Assembly (NCBI GenBank): GCA_964651495.1 | Contig: CAZYWP010000012.1 | Location: forward strand, 1-40,941 | DNA: 40,941 nt | Direction: 5' to 3' | Origin: CAZNVB01 sp964651495 | GTDB taxonomy: Bacteria > Acidobacteriota > Aminicenantia > Aminicenantales > UBA8522 | Translations under genes and position numbers: made by a program | Shown: one piece after another, positions 1 to 7,788 of the stretch | How the letters are laid out: each line of letters starts with the position of its first letter | How positions within the stretch are numbered: position 1 is the stretch's first letter | The notes under the pieces: model-generated | Databases searched by the model: none | Told to the model about the DNA's origin: nothing | What the model saw: the letters and a program-made list of their open reading frames with translations, nothing else

Positions 1-779
1 AGGTGATGGCAGTGCAGCCAGTAGTTGACGAATTTTTTGCCCGTCAGAGCTTCCGACTGGGCGATCTCATTCTCGTGGTGGGGGAAGATGTTGTCCACGC
101 CGCCGCAGTGGATGTCGAAGGTCTCGCCCAGATACTTGGCGCTCATGGCCGAGCATTCGATATGCCAGCCGGGCCGGCCGGGGCCGATCTCGGTCTCCCA
201 GAACGGTTCACCCTCTTTTTTCGCCTTCCACAGAGCGAAGTCATGCACGCTTTCTTTTTCGTATTCGTCCGTGTCCACCCGCTGGCCGGGCTGGAGGTCC
301 GCCAGGTTGATCTTGGACAGGCGGCCGTAGTCCGGAAACCTGGCGATGCTGAAATAATATGAACCGTCTTTTTCGTAAGCGAAGCTTTTCTCGATCAGGC
401 CTTTGACAATGGCGATCATTTCCGGAATGTGTTCGGTGGCCTTGGGATACAGGTCGGCGGGGGAGATATTCAGGGTTCGGATGTCCTCAAAGAAGGAGTC
501 GATGTATTTTTTGGTATATTCCGCGAGGCTGACGCCCTGAGCGTTCGCCCCGCGGATGGTCTTGTCGTCGATGTCGGTGATGTTCATGATGTGGGTGACT
601 TTATAGCCCATGAAGACGAGAAACCTCTTGAGCAGGTCCTCGAAGATGTAAGCCCGAAAATTTCCGATATGGGCGTAATCATAGACCGTCGGGCCGCAGG
701 TGTACAGCTTGACCTCTCCGGGTGTGATCGGGACAAAATCCTCTTTCCGGCCGCTTAGGGTGCTAAAGAATTTGATCAT
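1..779 (-). CDS. cysS: Cysteinyl-tRNA synthetase, N-terminal part (runs off window edge)
   Basis: Class I aminoacyl-tRNA synthetase that charges tRNA-Cys with cysteine in the cytoplasm. Reading the minus strand from ATG at 779 gives about 259 residues, open to the left edge, so the C-terminal half lies outside. Visible family motifs are the N-terminal LYTCGPTVYDYAHIGNFR (zinc-binding Cys and HIGH-like HIGN), NITDIDDKTI, PGWHIECSAMS and FDIHCGGVDNIFPHHENE, all highly characteristic of CysS. The KMSKS loop would be beyond the edge. A strong promoter (TTGACT, 17 bp, TATAGT) ends only a few bases before the ATG and no Shine-Dalgarno sequence is visible, so the message may be nearly leaderless. 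The gene is divergent from the lysine-degradation pair. The family call is very secure. Confidence 0.96.
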   Translation of the reverse strand, partial: MIKFFSTLSGRKEDFVPITPGEVKLYTCGPTVYDYAHIGNFRAYIFEDLLKRFLVFMGYKVTHIMNITDIDDKTIRGANAQGVSLAEYTKKYIDSFFEDIRTLNISPADLYPKATEHIPEMIAIVKGLIEKSFAYEKDGSYYFSIARFPDYGRLSKINLADLQPGQRVDTDEYEKESVHDFALWKAKKEGEPFWETEIGPGRPGWHIECSAMSAKYLGETFDIHCGGVDNIFPHHENEIAQSEALTGKKFVNYWLHCHH

Positions 780-787
780 CGGCTGAT

Positions 788-816
788 ACTATAAAAAGAA
801 CGCCGGAGAGAGTCAA
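788..816 (-). promoter_or_regulatory. Sigma70-type promoter of cysS
   Basis: On the minus strand, TTGACT (816-811) and TATAGT (793-788) are separated by exactly 17 bp. Transcription would be expected to start near 781, one to three bases from the cysS ATG at 779. Confidence 0.6.
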
Positions 817-859
817 CTTCTCTCATGCCTGGGGTGAGCGCTTCCGCTTCCCCGGCAAG

Positions 860-888
860 TTGACCGGATAGCCCTTTTGTGCCATAAT
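860..888 (+). promoter_or_regulatory. Sigma70-type promoter of the lysine-degradation genes
   Basis: TTGACC (860-865) and CATAAT (883-888) are separated by 17 bp, about 25 bp upstream of the TTG start at 914. Both hexamers are near consensus, and the site lies in the divergent intergenic region with the cysS promoter. Confidence 0.55.
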
Positions 889-913
889 TTTCATCTCCGA
901 CAGGACAAATCAT

Positions 914-2254
914 TTGGTTTCTAAGATAGTAATCGGCATACGCCGGGAAGATAAAAATCCCTGGGAAAGGCGCGTTCCGCTCATTCCCGTCCATGCCCGC
1001 GAGTTGATCCGCGACCAGGGCCTCGAAATCTGGATGCAGCCATCGGCGATCCGGGTTTTCTCCGATGAGGAATACCGCCGGGAGGGGGTGAAGATCTCGG
1101 AGGACCTCTCGCCCTGCTCCATCGTCCTGGCGGTGAAGGAAATCCCGCTGGAATTCTTCCGGGACGACCGAGTTTATGTCTTCTTCTCTCATACCGCCAA
1201 AGGACAGCCGCATAACATGCCGATGCTCGAGAGGATGATCGAACGCCGCGCCACCCTGATCGACTACGAGCGGATCGTCGATGAGCGGGGCCGCCGGCTC
1301 GTCTTTTTCGGGCGGCAGGCGGGACAGGCCGGGATGATCGATTCCCTCTGGGCCCTGGGGAAACGCTTCGAGTCGGAGGGAATCCACTCCCCGTTTTCCT
1401 CCATCCGTCAGACCATCGGCTATGCCAGCCTGGTGGATGCCGTGGAAGCGATCAAGGCGGTGGGCTGGGAAATCTACAAGCGCAGTCTGGACTTCCGGGC
1501 CGTCCCCTTGGTCTTTGGCTTTTCCGGATACGGCCACGTCTCCCAGGGGGCCCAGGAGATTTTCGACCTGCTTCCTTTCGAGGAGGTCCCGCCTGCGCAA
1601 CTGGCCAGCCTGTTCAAGAAAAAAAATTACAGCGAAAAAAAGGTCTATAAAACCGTCTTCAAGGAAGCGGACATGGTCCGGCCCAAGGACCGCCGTCAGG
1701 TTTTCGAGCTCCAGGACTACTACGATCATCCGGAGAATTACAGGCCGGTCCTGGAGAGGTCCTTGCCTTACCTGACCGGTCTGATCAATGCCATTTACTG
1801 GACTCCCAGATATCCCCGCTTTGTGACGAAAAAATTCCTGAAGCGGCTTTTTTCCGGGAATACAACGCCCCGCCTTCGGGTCATCGGTGACCTCTCCTGC
1901 GATATCAACGGCGGCGTTGAGTGCACGCTCCGCTGCACCGATCCAGCGAACCCCGTTTTTGCTTATGATGCTCTGACGGAGGAAGCGAAAGAGGGGTTCG
2001 CCGGTCGGGGGCCGGTCGTCGTGGCGGTGGACAACCTGCCGGCGGAGATCTCGCTCGAATCCTCGGTCTTTTTCAGTCAGGTCCTCAAGCCCTTTATCCC
2101 GGCCCTCTGCGCTGCTGATTTTTCCTCCGCTTTCGCCCATCTCAGCCTTCCCGCTCCGCTGCGCCAAGCGGTCATCCTGCACCGGGGCGAATTGACCCCG
2201 GATTATGCATATATGCGCGATTTCCTACACCCCTCCATAAGGAGTCATCCATGA
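914..2254 (+). CDS. Lysine-ketoglutarate reductase (saccharopine-forming) homologue
   Basis: Predicted to condense lysine with 2-oxoglutarate to saccharopine using NADPH, the first step of saccharopine-route lysine catabolism. The 446-residue protein aligns by eye along its length with the N-terminal LKR half of eukaryotic aminoadipic semialdehyde synthase: an RRED.NPWERRVPL N-terminus, a FGRQAGQAGMID segment near residue 140, GFSGYGHVSQGAQEIFD near 205, KKVYKTVFKEADMVR, and CDINGGVECTLRC near 335. The start is TTG at 914 (no ATG fits), preceded by AGGA in the sequence CAGGACAAATCA. It overlaps the next gene by four bases (ATGA), so the two are probably translationally coupled. In animals and plants both activities are one fused polypeptide; here they are separate. 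Function is inferred from homology and the partner gene. Confidence 0.85.
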   Translation: MVSKIVIGIRREDKNPWERRVPLIPVHARELIRDQGLEIWMQPSAIRVFSDEEYRREGVKISEDLSPCSIVLAVKEIPLEFFRDDRVYVFFSHTAKGQPHNMPMLERMIERRATLIDYERIVDERGRRLVFFGRQAGQAGMIDSLWALGKRFESEGIHSPFSSIRQTIGYASLVDAVEAIKAVGWEIYKRSLDFRAVPLVFGFSGYGHVSQGAQEIFDLLPFEEVPPAQLASLFKKKNYSEKKVYKTVFKEADMVRPKDRRQVFELQDYYDHPENYRPVLERSLPYLTGLINAIYWTPRYPRFVTKKFLKRLFSGNTTPRLRVIGDLSCDINGGVECTLRCTDPANPVFAYDALTEEAKEGFAGRGPVVVAVDNLPAEISLESSVFFSQVLKPFIPALCAADFSSAFAHLSLPAPLRQAVILHRGELTPDYAYMRDFLHPSIRSHP

Positions 2255-3570
2255 AAAAAATTTTAATCCTGGGCGCCGGCCTTGTCGCCAGACCGCTGGT
2301 GAGATATCTGCTGGATCAGCCCGACTTCCAGGTCGAAGTCGCCAGCCGGACGGTGAGCAAGGCGGAAAAGCTCATCGAGGGCCATCCCCGCGGCGTGGCC
2401 AAGGAGCTCAACCTGAAGAGTGAAGAGGCCCTCAGGAATGAGGTGGCCAGGGCCGATCTCGTCATCAGCATGGTCCCTTACGCGTTCCATCCCAAGGTAG
2501 CGGAGTTCTGTATCGCCCACAAAAAGCAGATGGTCACGACTTCCTATGTCAGCGAGGCCATGAAGAAGCTGGACGCCGGGGCCAGAAAAGCCGGAATCAT
2601 CATCCTCAACGAGGTGGGCCTCGACCCGGGCATCGACCACATGGAGGCCATGCGGGTGATCCATGAAATTCACGACGGAGGCGGCAAGCTGCTCAGCTTT
2701 ATCTCGTTCTGCGGCGGACTGCCGGCCCCCGAGGCCAACACCAACCCGTTTGGCTATAAGTTTTCCTGGAGTCCGGTTGGCGTGCTGCTCGCCGGGAAGA
2801 ACTCGGCTCAATACCTCCAGGATGGGGAGGAGGTTTTTATCCCTTCGGAGAAGCTCTTCGAAAGCTACACCCTGATCCCGATCGAGGGACTGGGAGTGTT
2901 CGAGGGCTATCCCAACCGGAACTCTCTCCCGTATATCAAGCTCTATGGAGTCCCTGAGACCAAGACGATACTCCGCGGGACGCTGCGCCATATCGGCTGG
3001 TGCGAGACCATCCGGAAGATGGTGCAACTCGGCGCTCTGGACCAGGAAGAGAAAGACTGGACAGGCCTGACCTTTTCTGACTTCACCCGCAGGCTCATCG
3101 GCACCAGGGCAAAGGACCTGAAAAAAGCCGTCGCCGGCTCCCTCGGGATTCATCCGGGCTTGGCCATCTTGCGCCGGCTCGAATGGCTCGGCCTGTTCGG
3201 CGACGAGCCGCTGCCTCTCCAGAAGGGCTCGGCCCTGGATATCGTCGGCGCGCACATGACCAGGAAGCTCGCCTATGCGGAAGGGGAGAGGGACATGATC
3301 ATCCTCCAGCACGAGTTCATCGCTTCGTATCCCAAGTCGGGAAAAGAAAAGATCATCTCTACGCTCATCGATTTCGGCATCCCCGACGGCGATTCCTCGA
3401 TGGCCCGGACGGTCGGCCTGCCCGCCGCCATCGCGACCAAGCTGATCCTCGAGGGGAAGATCAAAGAAAAGGGCGTTCATATCCCGGTCACTCCAGACAT
3501 CTATCTGCCGATCCTGGCCGAGCTGAAGGCCCAGAACATCTCCTTCAAGGAAAAGAGGGAGAAGCTGTAA
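2251..3570 (+). CDS. Saccharopine dehydrogenase (glutamate-forming) homologue
   Basis: Predicted to oxidise saccharopine to glutamate and 2-aminoadipate 6-semialdehyde, completing the conversion started by the upstream gene. The 439-residue protein opens with a Rossmann dinucleotide-binding motif (ILGAGLVARPLVRYLL, residues 5-20). It contains the SDH signatures NEVGLDPGIDHMEAM near 120-134 and FCGGLPAPEANTNPFGYKFSWSP near 153-175, and ends with an SDH C-terminal domain carrying HEFIASYP. Length matches stand-alone SDHs. The ATG at 2251 overlaps the upstream stop by four bases and is preceded by AAGGAG. Homospermidine synthase and carboxynorspermidine dehydrogenase are related folds, but the adjacent LKR gene makes the lysine role far more likely. 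Confidence 0.9.
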   Translation: MKKILILGAGLVARPLVRYLLDQPDFQVEVASRTVSKAEKLIEGHPRGVAKELNLKSEEALRNEVARADLVISMVPYAFHPKVAEFCIAHKKQMVTTSYVSEAMKKLDAGARKAGIIILNEVGLDPGIDHMEAMRVIHEIHDGGGKLLSFISFCGGLPAPEANTNPFGYKFSWSPVGVLLAGKNSAQYLQDGEEVFIPSEKLFESYTLIPIEGLGVFEGYPNRNSLPYIKLYGVPETKTILRGTLRHIGWCETIRKMVQLGALDQEEKDWTGLTFSDFTRRLIGTRAKDLKKAVAGSLGIHPGLAILRRLEWLGLFGDEPLPLQKGSALDIVGAHMTRKLAYAEGERDMIILQHEFIASYPKSGKEKIISTLIDFGIPDGDSSMARTVGLPAAIATKLILEGKIKEKGVHIPVTPDIYLPILAELKAQNISFKEKREKL

Positions 3571-3606
3571 TCAGCGCTTGAACGCTTCGCTTAGGAGGAA
3601 GGTCGA

Positions 3607-4413
3607 ATGATCAGAAGTCCCGCCGTGGCCGGCCATTTCTATCCGGGAAGGGCGAATGAACTTCGGTCGATGGTCCAGCGAATGGTCGACCCTCGGGCGA
3701 AAAAAGAGAAGGCCCTGGCGGTGCTTTCTCCCCATGCCGGGTTCGTTTATTCCGGGTATGTGGCCGGAGCCGTATTTTCTTCCGTCATCCTCCCCAAACG
3801 GATAGTCCTCCTGGGGCCGAGTCACCGGGACATTCACTCGCTCTTCGCCATCTCGGCCAGCGGGACCTGGCAGACGCCGCTCGGCGAGGTGCCCCTGGAT
3901 TCGGCCCTTGCCCGGGCGATTCTCAATCGCTCTCCTCTGCTCGAGGAAGAAGAGGAAGCCCATGCCCGGGAGCATTCGCTCGAAGTCCAGCTCCCGTTTA
4001 TTCAGTACCTGAGGCCTGAATTTTCCATTGTCCCGGTGTGTATCTCCCACCGGGCAGGCTACAGTGAGCTGGAAGACCTCGGCCTTGCCCTGGCCGGCGG
4101 GATCAAGGAAACCGGGGAGGATGTTCTGATCGTCGCCAGCACCGATATGAGCCATTACGTCAGCCGGGCAACAGCCGAACGGAAGGATTTTCTGGCCATC
4201 GAAAAGATCCTTGCCCTCGATGCCAGGGGGCTTTACGAAGTTGTCCGGAAGGAAGACATCAGCATGTGCGGGTTCCAGCCCACGACTGCGGCCATACTGG
4301 CAGCCAAGGAACTGGGGGCGGGGAAGGCCGAGCTGGTGCGCTATCAGACTTCGGGCGACGTCTCCGGAGACTACGATCAAGTCGTCGGGTATGCCGGAGT
4401 GCGCATCACTTGA
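3607..4413 (+). CDS. amrB: MEMO1-family protein (AmmeMemoRadiSam system protein B type)
   Basis: Belongs to the MEMO family, a dioxygenase-like fold with a conserved His/Asp/Cys pocket. In prokaryotes it is often encoded with an AMMECR1 protein and a radical SAM enzyme; its reaction is not established. The 268-residue protein starts MIRSPAVAGHFYPG and contains LSPHAGFVYSGY (residues 40-51), GPSHRDIHSL, EHSLEVQLPFIQYL (about 122-135), STDMSHYV and SMCGFQPTTAA, all family hallmarks. The start is ATG 3607 with AGGAGG eleven bases upstream. No AMMECR1 or radical SAM partner is visible in this window. It follows the SDH gene by 36 bp and may be in the same transcript. Confidence 0.88.
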   Translation: MIRSPAVAGHFYPGRANELRSMVQRMVDPRAKKEKALAVLSPHAGFVYSGYVAGAVFSSVILPKRIVLLGPSHRDIHSLFAISASGTWQTPLGEVPLDSALARAILNRSPLLEEEEEAHAREHSLEVQLPFIQYLRPEFSIVPVCISHRAGYSELEDLGLALAGGIKETGEDVLIVASTDMSHYVSRATAERKDFLAIEKILALDARGLYEVVRKEDISMCGFQPTTAAILAAKELGAGKAELVRYQTSGDVSGDYDQVVGYAGVRIT

Positions 4414-4439
4414 CCGGATTTCGGCTTTAATGCTATAAA
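4410..4439 (+). promoter_or_regulatory. Sigma70-type promoter of the hrcA heat-shock operon
   Basis: TTGACC (4410-4415) and TATAAA (4434-4439) are separated by 18 bp, about 15 bp before the hrcA ATG. No CIRCE inverted repeat (TTAGCACTC-N9-GAGTGCTAA) is visible around it. Confidence 0.5.
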
Positions 4440-4454
4440 AATTTTCGAGGGAAA

Positions 4455-5516
4455 ATGCCCAGGAATATCGCTCTCCGGGAAAAGGACAAGGTCGTCCTTG
4501 ACACCATCATCGAGTACTACCTGAAGTTCGGCCGGCCCGTCAGCTCCGGGGCGATCGTCCAAAAAAGGGTTTTGCCGGACTCGCCGGCCACAATCCGGAA
4601 CATCATGGCCAAGCTTGAACAGATGGGCTATCTTTTTCAGCCCCACACCTCGGCCGGACGGGTTCCCACGGACACAGGGCTGAGGTTCTATGTCAACAGC
4701 CTGTTCGATAAAACCATGTTCGCCCGCGAACCGGTGGCTCTCGAGTCGCCGGATTTTGCCCTCGACAAAGGAGATTTCCCTGCTTATCTAACGAGGGTCT
4801 CCCGACTGCTGGCCGAACAATCGGACAGCCTCGGGTTCGTCATCTCCCCCCGCATCTCTAAAATCAATTTCAACCATCTGCGTCTGGTCAAGATATCCGA
4901 GGAAAAATTGATGGTCATCCTGATGACGACTTTCAACCTCGTCCTCACGGAAATCGTCGAAACCCGCCACTATTTCACCCAGTACGAGCTCGACAAGGCG
5001 TCTCAGTCCATCAATCAGCGCTTCCGGGGCAAGAACCTCACCTTCGTCCGGGACTGCCTGCTCAACGACATTCCCCGGTACAAAACAAGCTACGAGAACG
5101 AGATCAACAAAATCACCGCGCTACTGCGCGACTATATCCTCCTGGAAGAAAGAGAAGGCCAGATTATTCTCCAGGGAGCCTCCAAGCTTCTGGATAAGGC
5201 CGAGCTGTTCAACACGGAGAAATTGAGATCGCTTTTTCAGAACTTCGAGGAAAAGGTCAAGCTGGCCAAGCTGCTGTCCGATTTTATCAGCCTGGACCGG
5301 GTGAAAGTCCTGATCGGTGCTGAATCCAACATCCCCGATATTTCCGATTGCGCGCTGGTTCTCTCGCACTACGGCTACAACAACCAGGTTCTCGGGTCGC
5401 TGGGGGTCATCGGTCCGAAGAGAATCCCTTACCGGAGAATCATCCCTCTGGTGGACCGGGTAGCCCAGAAGCTCAGCCAGACCATCAGCCAGGGGGAATT
5501 GAGAGGTGAGAAATGA
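4455..5516 (+). CDS. hrcA: Heat-inducible transcription repressor HrcA
   Basis: Dimeric repressor of class I heat-shock genes that normally binds CIRCE operators and is kept active by GroEL. The 353-residue protein has the HrcA winged-helix N-terminus: REKDKVVLDTIIEYYL, then GRPVSSGAIVQK, DSPATIRNIMAKLEQMGYL and HTSAGRVPTDTGLRFYVN (residues about 8-80). The GAF-like and dimerisation regions follow, ending with the family-typical IGPKRIPYRRIIPLVD. Length is normal. It heads an hrcA-grpE-dnaK-dnaJ operon and overlaps grpE by four bases. No CIRCE element is visible in its own promoter, so the operator used may be divergent or HrcA may act elsewhere, for example on groESL. Confidence 0.95.
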   Translation: MPRNIALREKDKVVLDTIIEYYLKFGRPVSSGAIVQKRVLPDSPATIRNIMAKLEQMGYLFQPHTSAGRVPTDTGLRFYVNSLFDKTMFAREPVALESPDFALDKGDFPAYLTRVSRLLAEQSDSLGFVISPRISKINFNHLRLVKISEEKLMVILMTTFNLVLTEIVETRHYFTQYELDKASQSINQRFRGKNLTFVRDCLLNDIPRYKTSYENEINKITALLRDYILLEEREGQIILQGASKLLDKAELFNTEKLRSLFQNFEEKVKLAKLLSDFISLDRVKVLIGAESNIPDISDCALVLSHYGYNNQVLGSLGVIGPKRIPYRRIIPLVDRVAQKLSQTISQGELRGEK

Positions 5517-6214
5517 CCAAAGACGATGATGAAAAATCCAAGCCGGCTGAGACAGGCGAGTCAGGAGAGACCGCCGCCGAGAAAGAGAAAGAACCAGAAA
5601 TCCCGGTGCTCCAGGGCGGCCATGAGGAAGTCGAATACGAGATCGTCGAGGAGGATGGAACCCAGCCCGATAAGGGCGGCAAAAAGACGGGGCTCAAGCT
5701 CCAGGCCGAGGATGATAAAGGCCATAAAGCGAAACTGAAAAAAAAGGATGCCGAAATCAAAGTCCTCAGGAAAGAGAATGAGGAGCTTCGGGACAAGTAC
5801 CTCAGGAAGCTGGCCGAAATGGAGAACCTGCGCAAGCGGCTCGAGCGGGAACGACAGGAATTCCAGAAATATACCCTGAGCGATTTTCTCCGCGAGCTGC
5901 TCATCGTCCTGGACAACTTCGAGCGCGCTCTACAAAACCGGGATCAGGCGGACGGCAAGAGCTTCCGGGAGGGCGTGGAGATGATTTACCGCCAATACCT
6001 GGATCTGCTGAAGAAGAAAGGCGTCCGGCCGATCGAGGCCGAGGACAGCCGATTCGACCCCAACATCCATCAGGCAGTGCTGACCGAGGAATCGGACGCC
6101 GTAACTGAGCCCCAAGTAGCGGAAGTGCTGCAGCGGGGCTTCTGGCTCGAGGACAGGCTGCTCCGTCCGGCCATGGTGAAGGTGCTGGTTCCGGCCAGGA
6201 GAGAAGAATCGTGA
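5513..6214 (+). CDS. grpE: Nucleotide exchange factor GrpE
   Basis: Stimulates ADP release from DnaK. The 233-residue protein has an acidic, low-complexity N-terminal tail (about residues 1-65, rich in D, E and K). A long coiled-coil helix follows (about 70-130, with LRDKYLRKLAEMENLRKRLERE), then DFLRELLIVLDNFERAL and a C-terminal beta domain (FDPNIHQAVLTEE, VAEVLQRGFWLEDRLLRPAMVKV). These are the standard GrpE signatures, and the size is slightly above average because of the acidic tail. The ATG overlaps the hrcA stop (ATGA), and the gene overlaps the dnaK GTG start by four bases, so tight translational coupling is expected. Confidence 0.95.
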   Translation: MTKDDDEKSKPAETGESGETAAEKEKEPEIPVLQGGHEEVEYEIVEEDGTQPDKGGKKTGLKLQAEDDKGHKAKLKKKDAEIKVLRKENEELRDKYLRKLAEMENLRKRLERERQEFQKYTLSDFLRELLIVLDNFERALQNRDQADGKSFREGVEMIYRQYLDLLKKKGVRPIEAEDSRFDPNIHQAVLTEESDAVTEPQVAEVLQRGFWLEDRLLRPAMVKVLVPARREES

Positions 6215-7770
6215 GCAGAGTCATCGGCATTGACCTGGGGACCACATTTTCCTGTGTCGCCTACCTGGAGAACGGCCGGCCCGTCGTGATTCCCAACCTC
6301 GAGGGACAGGCGACGACGCCATCGGTCGTCAGTTTCACTTCCTCGGGGGAGAAACTGGTCGGCAACCTGGCCCTCCGCCAGGCCATCACCAACCCGGAAA
6401 AGACCGTCTTTGCCGTCAAGCGCCTGATCGGCCGGAAATTCGACTCCACGGAAGTGGCCGAGGCAACAATCAGGATGCCCTACCGGCTCGGCACCGCGCC
6501 GAACGGCGACGTCGTCATCGTCGTCGATTCGCGTGAGATCTCGCCCCAGGAAATCTCGAGCATGATCCTGGCGTACCTGAGGCGGTGCGCCGAATCATTT
6601 TTCGGCGAACCCGTCAGGGAGGCGGTGATCACCGTCCCGGCGCATTTCAACGACCACCAGCGCCAGGCGACGAAAGACGCGGCCCGGATCGCCGGCCTGG
6701 AGGTCCTCAGGGTGATCAACGAGCCGACCGCCGCCAGCCTGGCCTACGGGCTGGATGCCAAGACCAATGCCACCGTCGCCGTATTCGATATGGGAGGAGG
6801 GACCTTCGACATCACCGTACTGGAGATACAGGATGAGATCTTCCACGTCCTTTCCACGAACGGCGATTCCTATCTTGGAGGGGAGGACTTCGACAACCGC
6901 GTCGTCGAGTGCCTGGTCGAGGATTTCAAGAAACAGCACGGTATCGACCTTTTCCAGGATAAGCTGGCCCTGCAGAGGATCAAGGAAGCGGCCGAAAGGG
7001 CCAAACGAGAGCTCTCCTTCACTATGGAGAGCGATATCAACCTTCCGTTCATCTGCTCGGCCGCCGGGGGTTCCAGGCACATCAACACCAAGCTGACCCG
7101 GAGACGGCTCGAGGAGCTGACTGGCGATCTGGTTAAGCAGACCATCCCCCTCATCGAGCGGGCGCTGGCGGACAGCCATCTCGAGCCCGAAGACATCCAG
7201 GAACTCATCCTGGTGGGCGGGCAGACACGGATGCCTCTCATCCGCAAGACGATCGGCGATTTCTTCCGCAAAAAACCCCGCGAGGACATCAATCCTGATG
7301 AGATCGTGGCCATGGGCGCCGCCATTCAGTCGGCCATCATCAAGGGAGAGTCGAGTGAGATCGTGGTGTTGCTGGACGTCACTTCCCATTCTCTGGGAAT
7401 CGAGACGGAGGGGGACGTGTTCCAGCAGATTATCGAGCGGAACATGACCATCCCGACGAAAAAGACGGCTCCCTTTACGACCGTGGAAAACAACCAGGTC
7501 CGGGTGACGGTCCACGTTCTTCAGGGGGAAAACACCCAGGCATCGCGAAACAAGTCGCTGGCGCGGTTTGACCTGATCGGCATCCAGCCCGCACCAGCCG
7601 GAGTTCCCCAGATTGATGTGACCTTCGAAATCGATGCCGACGGGATCCTCAAGGTCTCGGCCCGGGATGTCGTCACCGGCATGAACCAGGAGATCGAAAT
7701 CCGTCAGTCGGGCGGGTTGAGCAAGGGGGAGCTCGACGCGATTATCCAGAGGAATAAGGCGGGTCAATAG
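6211..7770 (+). CDS. dnaK: Hsp70 chaperone DnaK, naturally lidless (519 residues)
   Basis: ATP-dependent chaperone working with the neighbouring GrpE and DnaJ. GTG start at 6211 gives MSRVIGIDLGTTFSCVAYL. The nucleotide-binding domain is complete (VITVPAHFNDHQRQATKDAA, NEPTAASLAYGLD, FDMGGGTFDITV, ILVGGQTRMPLIR), and the interdomain linker region VVLLDVTSHSLGIET and beta substrate-binding domain (VTVHVLQGE, VTFEIDADGILKVSA) are intact. The protein stops right after GGLSKGELDAIIQRNKAGQ, where a typical DnaK of about 600-640 residues continues with the alpha-helical lid and EEVD-like tail. dnaJ starts 18 bp later, so no lid remnant exists and no frameshift is apparent. Peptide exchange is therefore expected to be faster than in full-length DnaK. 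Another canonical DnaK may exist elsewhere in the genome. Confidence 0.93.
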   Translation: MSRVIGIDLGTTFSCVAYLENGRPVVIPNLEGQATTPSVVSFTSSGEKLVGNLALRQAITNPEKTVFAVKRLIGRKFDSTEVAEATIRMPYRLGTAPNGDVVIVVDSREISPQEISSMILAYLRRCAESFFGEPVREAVITVPAHFNDHQRQATKDAARIAGLEVLRVINEPTAASLAYGLDAKTNATVAVFDMGGGTFDITVLEIQDEIFHVLSTNGDSYLGGEDFDNRVVECLVEDFKKQHGIDLFQDKLALQRIKEAAERAKRELSFTMESDINLPFICSAAGGSRHINTKLTRRRLEELTGDLVKQTIPLIERALADSHLEPEDIQELILVGGQTRMPLIRKTIGDFFRKKPREDINPDEIVAMGAAIQSAIIKGESSEIVVLLDVTSHSLGIETEGDVFQQIIERNMTIPTKKTAPFTTVENNQVRVTVHVLQGENTQASRNKSLARFDLIGIQPAPAGVPQIDVTFEIDADGILKVSARDVVTGMNQEIEIRQSGGLSKGELDAIIQRNKAGQ

Positions 7771-7788
7771 AATTACTGACGGGACAAG

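Noticed and set aside
776..2182. A 468-codon open frame antisense to the lysine-ketoglutarate reductase gene
   Set aside because: Low-complexity shadow translation; the plus strand matches a known enzyme along its full length.
2263..3480. A 405-codon open frame antisense to saccharopine dehydrogenase
   Set aside because: Shadow of a clear SDH gene; no domain or start context.
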